Shown: in pieces, positions 11,571 to 22,669 of the stretch | Position numbering within the stretch: the first letter of the stretch is position 1 | Layout: each line of letters begins with the position of its first letter | Translations under genes and position numbers: made by a program | Source: Petrolisthes cinctipes | Taxonomy: Eukaryota; Arthropoda; Malacostraca; Decapoda; Porcellanidae | Assembly: GCA_033782935.1 (NCBI GenBank) | Contig: JAWQEG010000504.1 | Location: 315,001 to 379,000, forward strand | DNA: 64,000 nt | Direction: 5' to 3' | Notes under the pieces: model-generated | Told to the model about the DNA's origin: nothing | The model's database searches: none | Seen by the model: the letters and a program-made list of their open reading frames with translations, nothing else

Positions 11571-12455
11571 CTATGGTGCACAAAAGTCGTGTCCATTGCC
11601 CAGCCACAGTAAGATTTCGAATAGCCAGATTCTAATATTTCGAAACACTTGGGAAAATGCTCTGGTCTGGCAACAGATGTCGCCTATGCTGCATGGACAT
11701 CAACAAGTGACTTAAGCAAAAAATAATGCATTGAATTGTGTGGTATACAATAATCTCTATGCCCCGTTGTGGATTTTTTTTTTTACGTAGTATTTATATA
11801 ATTATAGTTTCTACCATCAGTGTAATTTTTATGATGTTCAGCACATAAAATTTACGGCTATTTAACACACTTCCAAATATACAAAGTGTGAGTATTGTAA
11901 TGGGATGTTTAAACATTGCAGACCTAATGAGTTGTGTAACTCCTTGGTCTCCATTTTCCTGTGGGTCTTCCAGCTTTAGATTGAGGGGAAGCCAATGCAA
12001 GACCATTAATGATGCTGCTACGGCCACCTCACGTTCCCTTGAGTGAGTTGTAGACCAAAGCCTGACTCAGTCTTATGTATCAGCATGAGCTGATACAGCT
12101 ATGTGTAGTAATATTTGTTCTAAAGAATTTAAGTTATTCAGATTTTAACTCGTTTTATCTTTTGGTATCACTCAATATCATCTTATCTCTTATTAGTTAA
12201 ATTAACCATCTCTAACGTTATCAGAAACGTGGTAATGCTCCAGTCTCATACAACCTGTCTCATCCAGCCCCCACCTCCTCCAGTTCCCCTCTCCCTCCTC
12301 TAATTAATTCTCCCCCTCCACCCTCCCAACACATCAAAGGGCGACATCTGTTAGCTGATCATAGCATTTCCTCAGCTGTTCCGAAACTTCAAACTCAGTT
12401 TACTTGATTTCTCACTGTGGCTGGGTAATGGACACAACTTTTGTGCACCATAGTA
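11569..12455. mobile_element. TA-flanked inverted-repeat element, 0.9 kb
   Basis: The left arm begins TACTATGGTGCACAAAAGTC and the right arm ends TTTTGTGCACCATAGTA. The inverted repeats are about 40 bp and include GTGTCCATTRCCCAGCCACAG. Inside, on the minus strand, about 12060..11870 has an open stretch reading VAVAASLMVLHWLPLNLKLE. It is exon-like in look but has no convincing splice sites, so I do not call it a gene. Confidence 0.75.
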
Positions 12456-12804
12456 CCTGACATTTACATATATATATAGAAGAAATAATCCCTCTGGACT
12501 TGGTTTTTCTATTCACTGATAAGTTAATTAATTAATGTGCTCCAATCTTGTCTTTTGACTTTATTTGCCCATAGCTGCCTCCTTTGGGTATCTCTTGGGA
12601 ACCTGTGCATTGTTTTGCCCATTCCTGGGTGCATTGAACAACCCCATGCTGAACAACAAGGCATTTTTTACTGTGACTATAGGGAGGCTGACGGTGACAT
12701 TGGGTAACAACATGGCTCCTGTGTGTCACGTGACCGCGTTCAACCAATCAGCAACCAGCTCGATTGGAACCTAGTTGGCCAAACTCTCTATATCTATGGC
12801 TCTG

Positions 12805-13235
12805 TTAGAGATTTATCACCAACCAACCAACACTTCCAAAAGCTCCCAACAGATGTCACTCTTTATATAGATTTATCACTGACCAACCAACACTTCGATC
12901 CAAAAGCTCAAAACAGATGTCACTCTTTATATACAGTAGATTTATCACTAACCAACCAACACTTCCAAAAACTCTCAACAGATGTCACTCTTTATATACA
13001 GTAGATTTATCACTATCCAACCAACACTTCCAAAAACTCTCAACAGATGTCACTCTTTATATAGATTTATCACCAACACTTTCAAAAACTCTCAACAGAT
13101 GTCACTCTTTATATAGATTTATCACTAACCAACCAACACTTCCAAAATCTCTCAACAGATGTCACTCTTTATATAGATTTAACACTAACCAACCAACATT
13201 TCCCAAAACTCTCAAGAGATGGCACTATAGTTCTT
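12805..13235. repeat. 60-bp tandem array (right part)
   Basis: Six to seven units, some with TACAGTAG insertions, continue the array begun at 4880. On the minus strand the array starts about 15-20 bases inside the intron that follows the LRR exon ending at 13248. Confidence 0.9.
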
Positions 13236-13247
13236 TGGTTTACATAC

Positions 13248-13399
13248 CGAGATACTTGAGGCGGGGCAGTGAGTGGAGTAAGGGTACCAACTGAGTAACG
13301 TGGGTACTGTCTGACAAGGAGAGGGAGAGGTATCTGAGACTTGGTGATATGCTTTCCATTCCTCTTGTCCACTGTCCTTTAAACGTAACCATCCCAGAG
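13248..13399 (-). CDS. LRR exon of the NLR-like gene
   Basis: Minus-strand internal exon of 152 bp, with acceptor ATTTGCACAG at 13400-13401 and donor CTCG|GTATGT at 13246-13247. It encodes SSGMVTFKGQWTRGMESISP, then SLRYLSLSLSD, a threonine/histidine linker, then LVPLLHSLPRLKYL. The LxxLxLxLS and LPxLxxL spacing is that of leucine-rich repeats. It starts with one base that completes the phase-2 codon left by the NACHT exon (AG plus C gives Ser), and it ends in phase 1. The intron separating it from the NACHT exon is 3.5 kb and almost wholly repeats. Confidence 0.75.
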
Positions 13400-13424
13400 C
13401 TGTGCAAATATAAACATAAACAAA

Positions 13425-14300
13425 TAAAATATATATAGATTGATTTGATGATGAAGGATGAAAGATATAATATTCCTGCAGCAACCACGGCTCACCGACA
13501 ATGTAGCAGCCACATATATGGCCACTCTAGTAACCACATAATTATATGGCCACTCCTGTAGCGCCAGGTATACCACTCTATATCCCTGTGTCTATTCATA
13601 GCCAAATAGGTACACTAATCCCTGACCCAGACAGACCTAAGCAGCCCTTGGGAGCACGCCTGCCTTCAGCCAAGCCGCCTCATTCTTCCTGGGGACACCA
13701 GCTGCAGTGCCCATGCACATGGGTCAGGCGATCACGTGATAACGCCTCATCCGGGACCTGGTTCAGACCATATATAAGGGCCCAGGCCTGCTGGGACAAT
13801 CACTTACATTCGAACACTGGAAAGAGAAGGTCCTGCCTGCTGCCACACCTGCCTATCCGTGTTCCCGTCTTGATCACACGGCCATCTTCCTGCCTCCAGA
13901 TGACTCTCCTGCAGCAGTCACAGCTCACCGACGGCACTGCACGGCACGGCACACCAGCATACTACCATATTCTGTGTGACCCTCGTGTACTACCAATAAA
14001 CTGTACTGTGTATACTAGAGTCTCTTCACCCCGGGTAATGACGCAAGGCCTTCCTTGACGTTATAAAAATGAGGAAATTTTTTTATTTATAAATTGATTT
14101 CATGATGAAAGAGAACAATTTATATATTTATAGATTGATTTTATGATGAAAGAGAAAGCATATTATATTTTTAAATTGATTTGATGAAAAAAGAAGAGGG
14201 AAATTTTTATTTATAAATGGATTTTATGATGAAAGAGAAACAATTATATACTTATAAATTGATATTATGATGAAAGATGGAAGAATATTAATTTATAGAT
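13425..14300. repeat. AT-rich ~60-bp tandem array split by a solo LTR
   Basis: Units containing ATAAATTGATTTTATGATGA and AAAGAGAA occur at 14066..14300. A single matching unit is left at 13425..13470, on the other side of the LTR at 13502..14066. Confidence 0.7.
13502..14066 (+). mobile_element. Solo LTR
   Basis: This is about 565 bp and is homologous throughout to the 3' LTR at 42400..43025. It begins TGTAGCAGCCACATATATGG, has a TATA-like element (CATATATAAGGGC) near 13770 and a polyadenylation signal (AATAAACTG) near 13996, and ends near TTGACGTTATAA. About 28 bases of LTR-like sequence (CCTGCAGCAACCACGG) immediately precede it. No internal retrotransposon sequence is attached. Confidence 0.82.
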
Positions 14301-14400
14301 TGCCATGATTCCTCCAAAGTATGCCAGGAAAGAGGACCAGATTAATTAACATAAATAATGGTGGCCTGTTGCTTGGAATAGACTGGAGGAATCGGTTTTT
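14300..14400. repeat. Dispersed imperfect palindrome
   Basis: The arms GATTCCTCCAAAGTATGCCA and GGAATAGACTGGAGGAATC belong to the same family as the palindromes near 4.8, 10.6, 46 and 48 kb. Confidence 0.65.
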
Positions 14401-14434
14401 TAATTTAGAATTACAAACACTCAACTAACCCTCT

Positions 14435-16920
14435 TTATATTGGTAACAGTGAGAGACAGAAAACCCACACAATCAGAGGTAGATGGTAACACTGAGAAAC
14501 ATTAACTAGAACAATGGTAACACTGAGAGACAGTAACAGTAACATTGGTAACAGTGACATTAACAGTAATATTGGTAACAGTGAGACAGTAACAGTAACA
14601 TTGGCAACAGTGAGACAGTAACATTGGTAACAGTGAGACAGTAACAGTAACATTAGTAACAGTGACATTAACAATAATATTGGTAACAGTGAGACAGTAA
14701 CAGTAACATTGGCAACAGTGAAACAGTAACAGTAACATTGGTAACAGTGAGAGACAGTAACAGTAAGGGATAGTAACAATGAGAGTGAGAGACAATAACA
14801 GTGAGAGTGAGAGACAGTAACAGTGAGAGTGAGAGACAGTAACAATGAATGAGAGACAGTAACAATGATTGAGAGACAGTAACAGTGAGAGATAGTAACA
14901 ATGAGAGTGAGAGACAGTAACAATGAGTGAGAGACAGTAACAATGAGAGTGAGATAGTAACAATGAGAGTGAGAGACAGTAATAATGAGTGAGAGACAGT
15001 AATAATGAGAGTGAGAGACAGTAACAGTGAGAGTGAGAGGCAGTAACAATGAAAGTGAGAGATAGTAACAGTGAGATTGAGAGACAGTAACAATGAGAGT
15101 GAGACAGTAATAATGAGTGAGAGACAGTAACAGTGAGAGATAGTAACAATGAGAGTGAGAGACAGTAACAATGAGTGAGAGACAGTAACAATGAGAGTGA
15201 GATAGTAACAATGAAAGTGAAAGACAGTAATAATGAGAGTGAGAGACAGTAACAGTGAGAGTGAGAGACAGTAACAGTGAGAGCGAGACAGTAACAGAGA
15301 CAGTAACAATGAGAGAGACAGTAACAGTGAGAGAGACAGTAACAGTGAGAGAGACAGTAACAGTGAGTGAGAGACAGTAACAATGAGACTGAGAGACAGT
15401 AACAGTGAGAGTGAGAGACAGTAACAATGAGTGAGAGATAGTAACAATGAGAGTGAGAGACAGTAACAGTGAGAGATAGTAACAATGAGAATGGGAGACA
15501 GTAACAATGAGTAAGAGACAGTAACAATGAGAGTGAGAGTGAGAGATAGTAAGTGAGAGTAAGAGATAGTAACAATGAGAGTGAGAGTGAGAGACAGTAA
15601 GAGTGAGAGACAGTAACAATAAGAGTGAGAGACAGTAACAGTGAGAGTGAGATAGTAACAGTGAGAGTGAGACAGTAACAGTGAGAGATAGTAACAATGA
15701 GTGAAAGACAGTAACAGTGAGAGTGAGAGACAGTAACAGTGAGAGCGAGACAGTAACAGAGAGAGACAGTAACAATGAGAGAGAGACAGTAACAGTGAGA
15801 GACAGTAACAGTGAGAGTGAGAGACAGTAACAATGAGAGTGAGAGACAGTAACAGTGAGAGTGAGAGACAGTAACAATGAGAGTGAGAGTGAGACAGTAA
15901 CAATGAGAGTGAGATTGAGAGACAGTAACAGTGAGTGGGAGTGAGAGACAATGAGAGTGAGAGACAGTAACTTTGAGAGTGAGAGACAGTAACAATGAGT
16001 GAGAGACAGTAACAATGAGAGTGAGATAGTAACAATGAGAGTGAGAGACAGTAATAATGAGTGAGAGACAGTAATAATGAGAGTGAGAGACAGTAACAGT
16101 GAGAGTGAGAGGCAGTAACAATGAAAGTGAGAGATAGTAACAGTGAGATTGAGAGATAGTAACAATGAGAGTGAGAGACAGTAACAATGAGTGAGAGACA
16201 GTAACAATGAGAGTGAGATAGTAACAATGAAAGTGAGAGACAGTAATAATGAGAGTGAGAGACAGTAACAGTGAGAGACAGTAACAGTGAGAGCGAGACA
16301 GTAACAGAGAGAGACAGTAACAGAGAGAGACAGTAACAATGAGAGAGACAGTAACAGTGAGAGAGACAGTAACAGTGAGAGACAGTAACAATGAGACTGA
16401 GAGACAGTAACAGTGAGAGTGAGACAGTAACAATGAGTGAGAGATAGTAACAATGAGAGTGAGAGACAGTAACAGTGAGAGATAGTAACAATGAGAATGA
16501 GAGACAGTAACAATGAGTAAGAGACAGTAACAATGAGAGTGAGAGATAGTAAGTGAGAGTGAGAGATAGTAACAATGAGAGTGAGAGTGAGAGACAGTAA
16601 GAGTGAGAGACAGTAACAATAAGAGTGAGACAGTAACAGTGAGAGTGAGATAGTAACAGTGAGAGTGAGACAGTAACAGTGAGAGATAGTAACAATGAGA
16701 GTGAAAGACAGTAACAGTGAGAGTGAGAGACAGTAACAATGAGAGTGAGAGTGAGACAGTAACAATGAGAGTGAGATTGAGAGACAGTAACAGTGAGTGG
16801 GAGTGAGAGACAGTGAGAGTGAGAGACAGTAACTTTGAGAGTGAGAGACAGTAACAATGAGGGTGAGAGACAGTAACAATGAGAGTGAGAGACAGTAACA
16901 ATGAGAGTGAGAGATAGTAA
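14435..16920. repeat. 2.5-kb GAGAGACAGTAACA satellite in an NLR intron
   Basis: The unit is roughly 20-24 bases, GAGAGTGAGAGACAGTAACA followed by AT, or variants. At the low-coordinate end it grades into ACAGTAACATTGG repeats. On the minus strand it starts about six bases inside the intron after the NACHT exon donor (AAG|GTGAGT). All three minus-strand frames are open for hundreds of codons with Leu-Ser-Val-Thr repeats. That is expected from a stop-free unit and does not indicate a gene. Confidence 0.95.
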
Positions 16921-16925
16921 CTCAC

Positions 16926-19204
16926 CTTGATAAGAGTGTCTGGATAGAGGCATTAGGAGTGTAGGTAGGATTAGGATGGTACCACAAATCCCACAGTTCG
17001 AGGGTGTATGTGTGTCGAGCCAGACTATCTACCAGAGGGGTCAGATTAGGTGGCTTACCATCGATGCTAACCCTCACTTCTGTTGGTGTAAGGTAAGGGA
17101 GGAGAGCAGAGTATGCAATCACACGTCCATCCTTTACATTTATACTTGGGTGACTGAATATACTACTAATGGAACTCCATAAGCCTTGAAATGGTAGGGC
17201 GTTACTTGCAATGGCAGTTAGGACGGCAGGTGAGGCTTTAGTGTCCTCAACCAGGTCTAACCATTGCTCTCTATTCCTTACTCCGGCGTCACGAAGGAGT
17301 TCCACTACCTCTACAACCATGTGGTTAGGCACTGGGTCTATGTGTAGGTGAAGAAGTCCTGCCAAGTGCTGCAAAACATTCTGGTACTTTTTCAGGTCAG
17401 TAATACTCGAGGCCAAGGTGTCGTTCAGTACTTTCCTTATACTGGAAGTTGTGTATACCTGATGATATTTCCTGAGTGATTCTACAATGTGTAAAGCTGC
17501 ATAGTAATCCTGTAGGCCTTTATGAGGTGCTGAGTATTGCTGAAGTCCAAGTTTAATGCATTTTGAAGTGAGGAAACCCCCCAACATCTCCTCATCTGGC
17601 AACCCTCGATTCATAGCTTCACTTCTGAGACGCCTCACTGCTTTGGGAGTAAGAACCAATTGATTGAGAGAGAGTGCCACCAGTAGCTCTTTGCATAACA
17701 CTTCCTCCCACTCGTCTATCAAATCACTTATGGTGGCTTGACTCATATCACACGTAGCCTGGTGATTGGATAACCTTTGCTGGAGTTTCATCTTAGAGAG
17801 ACGATGAGTGTGGTAATAAAGTTCAGTCTGTGTAGTGGTAATACCTAAAGCATCAGGGTCTTGGTCCCAAACCCAGGCTGATAGTAATAAGTTGAGTGGT
17901 ATACGGAAGTGTTCCAGTTTAACCTTCTCTTGCATCAGCTGTATTAATTGGTTTGTGTCTCGTCCACTGTGAGTCTGTTGTTGTAATATTCTATGATTCT
18001 TTTCAACAAATTCTACCCTCTTATTTTCAGGGATACCCATTATACTGGTATGTGTAATAGGGATGGATGAACCAGCCATGTTTTCAAAGTAAGGGCTTCG
18101 TTCAGGTCTCGAAGTACAAATAATGGTTGCATCAACACCATGTAACTGATGCAACACATCATTCACCAGATCACAGGAGGCTTTGGTGGCTTCATCCAGA
18201 CCATCAATTAGGACCAGAATGCGACACTGAGCCAGAAGTGGTTTGGTGTTAATGCCAAACTGAGTAAATGTAGTGGGAAGAGATTTCTGTACCAGTGATT
18301 CATAACTATTAGTGGATGGATCACGACACACTACATGTAACAACACTTGATATGTATCCAGCTCCTTGATGGTACCCTGGCCTCCACACCACTCTTGTAA
18401 CATGAGTGTAATAAGTGTTGTCTTACCTGATCCGGCAACACCTTCCAGCAACACTACCCTGCGGCCTGGAACCTTATGTATCTCAATGAGGAAGTCTTGG
18501 TACGACACAATACAAGCTCTTCTATTTGTCCCGTGCTTTATTTCTATGTCAGTGAAAACAAGAGTCACATCCAAGGCCAAACTACTACCAAGGATGAATG
18601 ACACTGGGTTGAAATGTAACATCATCTTTAGGCTCGTCTTCAACTCTTCTTGACATTCACATTGTAGATCATACAACATGTTACCATCTCTTATACTCGC
18701 CAAGTTATCTTTAATCTCTTTAATTAGTTCATTTCTCTCTGTGGTTTTCATAGAGTGATGGTAGCGATGGTATAAAGCATTCACTGTGTCGATTAGTAAC
18801 TTACATAAGTTCTTTTCCCTACTCTCAAACTCTGCCTTAGTTATGCTTAGCGATCCATGCATGGCGCCATTCCTTTGCTGTTTTATCATATATACACAGT
18901 TCTCCAGTTCGTTACCATTAGTCCACCAGGAAGGGTTATCTAGTGCTACAACACCCTCACACGCCAGCTTAATACACTGCACCAAAAGCGTGATATCAAA
19001 CTCATCCCCACTGGTATTGACTTTAATCATAGCCTTTTGGCTTAGATCAAATTTGCGTTGATTGACATTGGCGTTGACGTAATTGATGGGGTAGTCTGAA
19101 GGTAGGCTTTTGAGATATGTAATGACGTCTACACCTGGATCTTTATGAGGGGTACCAAGCTGAAACACTTTGTAAAGGACAACACGAGATACACAATAAT
19201 GCAT
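16926..19204 (-). CDS. NACHT-domain NLR-like protein, main exon
   Basis: This single large exon (about 759 codons from the chosen ATG at 19204) ends at a strong donor (TATCAAG|GTGAGT) at 16924-16925. The first ~150 residues resemble the DZIP3-type HEPN-like region of animal NLRs, with a QQRNGAMHGS stretch near residue 115 that fits the R-x4-H HEPN signature. The NACHT ATPase follows: Walker A GVAGSGKTT near residue 255, Walker B LVLIDGLDEA near 330, and CTSRPE, a sensor-1-like arginine, near 360. A helical region follows. Such proteins are cytosolic NTP-driven receptors of innate immunity; that role is inferred from the family. LRR exons follow at 13399 and 4486. The frame is also open upstream through a Pro/Thr-rich repeat to 19843, so the true start is uncertain. 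An alternative acceptor lies at 19160-19161. Confidence 0.85.
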
Positions 19205-19239
19205 ATGTATTATTTTCAGACCATATTTTACCTTACCAT

Positions 19240-19868
19240 TTTTAGTGGTAGTGGTAGTGGTGGTGGTTGAACTGGTAGTGGTAGTGGTGGTGGGTAGACT
19301 TGGCGTGGTAGTGGAAGTGGTAGCAGTGGTGGTGGTGGTAGTGGAGGTGGATTGACTTGGAGTGGTAGTGGTGGTGGGTGGACTTGGAGTGGTAGTGGTA
19401 GTGATGGTGGTAGTGGAGGTGGGTGGACTTGGAGTGGTAATGGTGGTAGTGGTGGGTGGACTTGGAATGGTAGTGGTAGTGGGTGGACTTGGAGTGGTAG
19501 TAGTGGTGGTGGGTGGACTTGGAGTGGTGGTGGTGGTAGTGGGTGGACTTGGAGTGGTAGTAGAGGTGGTGGGTGGACTTGGAGTGGTAGTAGTGGAGGT
19601 GGGTGGACTTGGAGTGGTAGTGGTGGTAGTGGTGGGTGGACTTGGAATGGTAGTGGTGGTGGTAGTGAGTGGACTTGGAGTGGTAGTAGTGGTGGTGGGT
19701 GGACTTGGAGTGGTAGTGGTGGTAGTGGTAGTGGGTGGATTCATGGTAGTGGTAGTAGTGGTGGTGGGTGGACTTGGAGTGGTAGTAGTGGTGGTGGGTG
19801 GACTTGGAGTGGTAGTGGTGGTAGTGGTAGTGGGTGGATTCATGGTTGTGGTAGTAGTGGTGGTAGTA
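19240..19868. repeat. GGTAGTGGTGG minisatellite (Pro/Thr-rich on minus strand)
   Basis: Imperfect repeats of GTGGGTGGACTTGGAGTGG with (GGTAGT)n occupy this stretch. On the minus strand the frame that joins the NACHT exon reads as TTTTPSPPTTTTTT repeats. The other strand gives Gly/Trp/Ser-rich frames. The stretch could be a mucin-like N-terminal extension or an intronic or upstream simple repeat. Open frames on both strands show that openness alone is no evidence. Confidence 0.85.
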
Positions 19869-20155
19869 TATAATCGTGAAAATTATAACACTAAAATTAC
19901 ATAATTATAATTGTTCAAACTCGTATACTATAATTAAGATTCGTAAGTTTCATTTGTTTTCAGTCAATAAAATAATAATCTTCTTGGAATACACGTTTTC
20001 TTTTGATTTTCAATTGCACTGATAAATACAAGTCAATATAATCGTGAAAATAATAACACTAAAATCACATGTTATTATTGTTCCATTTTGTTTACTATTA
20101 AGATTCGTGTTTTCATTTGTTTTCAGTCAATTGCACTTATGATTATAATGTATTT
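19869..20155. other. AT-rich stretch with a direct repeat, no gene seen
   Basis: About 90 bases around ATAATCGTGAAAATTATAAC and TTCATTTGTTTTCAGTCAAT occur twice (near 19868 and 20038). No open frame of interest is present. Confidence 0.5.
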
Positions 20156-20158
20156 ATT

Positions 20159-20196
<38 letters not shown>

Positions 20197-20316
20197 CGTG
20201 TGTGTGTAGTGGGAGAGTGTGGAACGAAAGTGAATGCTAGATACAGCTGTTTAGATTGGGGAAGTGTGTGCATGTGTGTGTGTGTTTATTTGTGTGTGTG
20301 TGTGTGTGTGTGTCTG
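20156..20316. repeat. (GA)n and (GT)n microsatellites
   Basis: A (GA)n run at 20160..20196 is followed by (GT)n tracts to 20316. The flanks to 20610 hold no recognised gene. Confidence 0.9.
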
Positions 20317-20609
20317 TGTCATATACGGGGATATATCCATGTTTAATTAAGGGAAATCATTCAAAGTCCACACAAGGAAATCGTATGAAGAAATAATCAA
20401 ATGTAAACAGGGAAATTTAAAGACAAAAGAGGGAAATTCTGAAGGTAAAAGGGAGGGTTAATTCGCCAAGGAGATCTGGCAACGCTGCTGTGTGTATATT
20501 TGTATTGTTGCCAACTCTCGCCATACCGTACAGATAAGCGACAACAGAACGTTTCACTCACACAACGTTATATATTAAGGGGGAGGCTACGCTGACGTCA
20601 CAATGAAGG

Positions 20610-20959
20610 TATGAAGGATTATAACTAACTAACTAACATAATATTCTAATATAACTAACCAATCTAATTTAACTACCTAACTAACTAACTCACCTATCTA
20701 ATCTAACTAACTAACTATTCTAATCTAACTAACAAACAAAATATTCTAATATAACTAACTAACCAATCTAATCTAACTACCTAACTAACTAACTAACCTA
20801 TCTAATAACTAACTAACTAACTAAACAAGTTAATCTAACTAACTAAATAATCTACGGTAACTAATCGATATAACTAATCAATTTAAATACCAATCAAACT
20901 ATTTACTAACTATATAAACAATCTATCCAATTAATTTTTTTTTAATTAATTCGGCAGTA

Positions 20960-21021
<62 letters not shown>
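20610..21021. repeat. (CTAA)n-rich tract and (AT)n
   Basis: Degenerate CTAACTAACTAAC tetranucleotide repeats run from about 20615 to 20925, followed by a pure (AT)n run at 20961..21021. Confidence 0.9.
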
Positions 21022-21024
<3 letters not shown>

Positions 21025-21231
21025 CAAAATTAATAACAACATAGATTTCTTCTGTTATCACCTGAAGACTCGCAGTGCAAAACTTATCTTATCACTGAGT
21101 TGGCATTTCCTCTTATGAAAACACACGTACAGTAATCATGCTACATTACTATTATTATTATTAACCCAGTAGTGGATAATGAGTTTTTACTGGATACGGA
21201 TTCATTGCAAACGGTATAATTCACTATCTAT

Positions 21232-22375
21232 CTATCTATAGCTCTGACGCCTTGTTCCCTCCGGGAACTCCCCCCAAGGAGGTGGCCACGGCAGAAGTGT
21301 CTCCAGTTTTCCCTGTTCCAACACTCCCTCCTTACTTGGTCAAGCCCCCCTCTGCCCCTCATGTTTCTCTCCTTTACATACTCTTCCACTCTGTTCTGCC
21401 ATCTAACCGGCGGTCTGCCTCTCACACCAGGTGTCACAACTTCACTTCCATAGGTGTCACCTTCTTTACAAACTCCACACCTTGCATTCTCTCTACATGT
21501 CCAAACCATCTCAATGTATTACGCTTCACTCTCTCAACCACTCCACATTCAATACCAATTGCCTTCTCACTCAAACCACATCTCTCATACACACTCATTA
21601 CTTTCTCCATCCCACCTAGTAAGTCCACATGCTCCTCTCATGTAACTCACTTCCACTGCACCTATTCTCGACTGATGAGCCCTACTCCATGTCCATGTCT
21701 CCAACGCATATGTCAGTGTTGGCAGGATTATACTATTTCGTAGTCCCCTTTTTACTTCCATACTCACTCTTCTACCCTTCATAATACTCCCCAGTGATCC
21801 TATGACCTGTCTACCCCTCACTGCTCTCTCCCTAATTTCTCCTTCCATACTTCCATATTTACACAGATCTGTACCCAGGTACTTAAACTCCTTCACTTCC
21901 TCCATCATCTCACCTATCAGAGTTATCTCACACTTCGTCCCAGTTGGTACTCCCACTCTGTAAGGTGTAGCAAAGTCAATCACTTAAGTCTCTGCTCTCT
22001 CAAATACCTTCACTTTACTTTTACCCACATTCACCTTCAGTTTCCTTCGTTTGCACACAGACTGAAACTCGTCTACCACTCTCTGTAACTCCCTTTCACT
22101 CTCAGCCATCAACACAGTATCATCCGCAAATAAACTTGCCACCAAGGACCAATTTACTTCATTCAGCCTCAGTTTCACCCCCAGACCATTCCCTTTGGCT
22201 TTCATCTCATACAACCATCCATATGTATATATTGAACATCCATGGTGGCATAACACACCCCTGTCTCAGCCCTACACTAATATTAAAACTCTTACTTAGA
22301 TCTCCCTCTACTCTTACATATGCTTGTGCATCTGCATAAAAGGTCTCAATGCCTTTCAACAAAGACCAGGGTTGC
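21232..22375 (-). mobile_element. RTE-type LINE, 5'-truncated fragment
   Basis: Read on the minus strand, pieces of reverse transcriptase appear in order: GLRQGCVMPPWMFNIYI, then LFADDTVLMAES near 22120, then EFKYLGTDL, ILPTLTYALETW and LRWFGHVERMQ. This order and wording are typical of RTE-clade LINEs. The frame is broken at least twice (stops near 21984 and 21585). The 3' end is the short tandem repeat TCTATCTATCTATA at 21225..21240, a usual RTE terminus. A second copy starts at 63765. Confidence 0.8.
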
Positions 22376-22669
22376 CAGGTGCTACAACACTCACATGACA
22401 TCTATGAGCATGTTTTATGGCATTTTTTGGCAAAATCAGGCAGTTTTCTCAGCATTTACAAAAGAAAATAGAAAACTCAAATATAAGCACATATCTCCCA
22501 TAGTTTATTAGAGACATGGTCAAGGCTATTACATACGAGCAAAGAATTACACTATAGTATTGCTATAGGCTTTCACTCAACACCTGCAGAAGTGCTTCTT
22601 CATCTTCACTGACGTCTGTATCCCCTACTGGAATTTCACGAGGGTTATCATACATAGTCCCATTGAATC

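Larger units (their letters stand above)
10385..12804. mobile_element. 2.4-kb DNA transposon with 30-bp TIRs, non-autonomous
   Basis: The left end reads CAGAGCCGTAGATATAGAGA and continues GTTTGGCCAA; the right end is its complement, with one mismatch, finishing TATCTATGGCTCTG. The element lies within the 60-bp array. AGATTTAT occurs on both outer sides, but this octamer is also in every array unit, so it does not prove the target duplication. No transposase was found. The CAGAG terminus is compatible with hAT, which is tentative. Two smaller inverted-repeat elements are nested inside. Confidence 0.75.

Noticed and set aside
11870..12060. Exon-like minus-strand stretch reading VAVAASLMVLHWLPLNLKLE.
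   Set aside because: It lies inside a TIR element and has neither a clear polypyrimidine acceptor nor a good donor.
14435..16953. Three overlapping ~800-codon open frames rich in Leu, Ser, Val and Thr on the minus strand.
   Set aside because: They are translations of a short stop-free satellite unit and are open in all three frames, with no domain or splice context.
19352..19904. Gly/Trp/Ser-rich and Gly/Val-rich open frames on the plus strand.
   Set aside because: They come from the GGTAGTGG minisatellite lying antisense to the NLR-like gene, and two frames are open at once.
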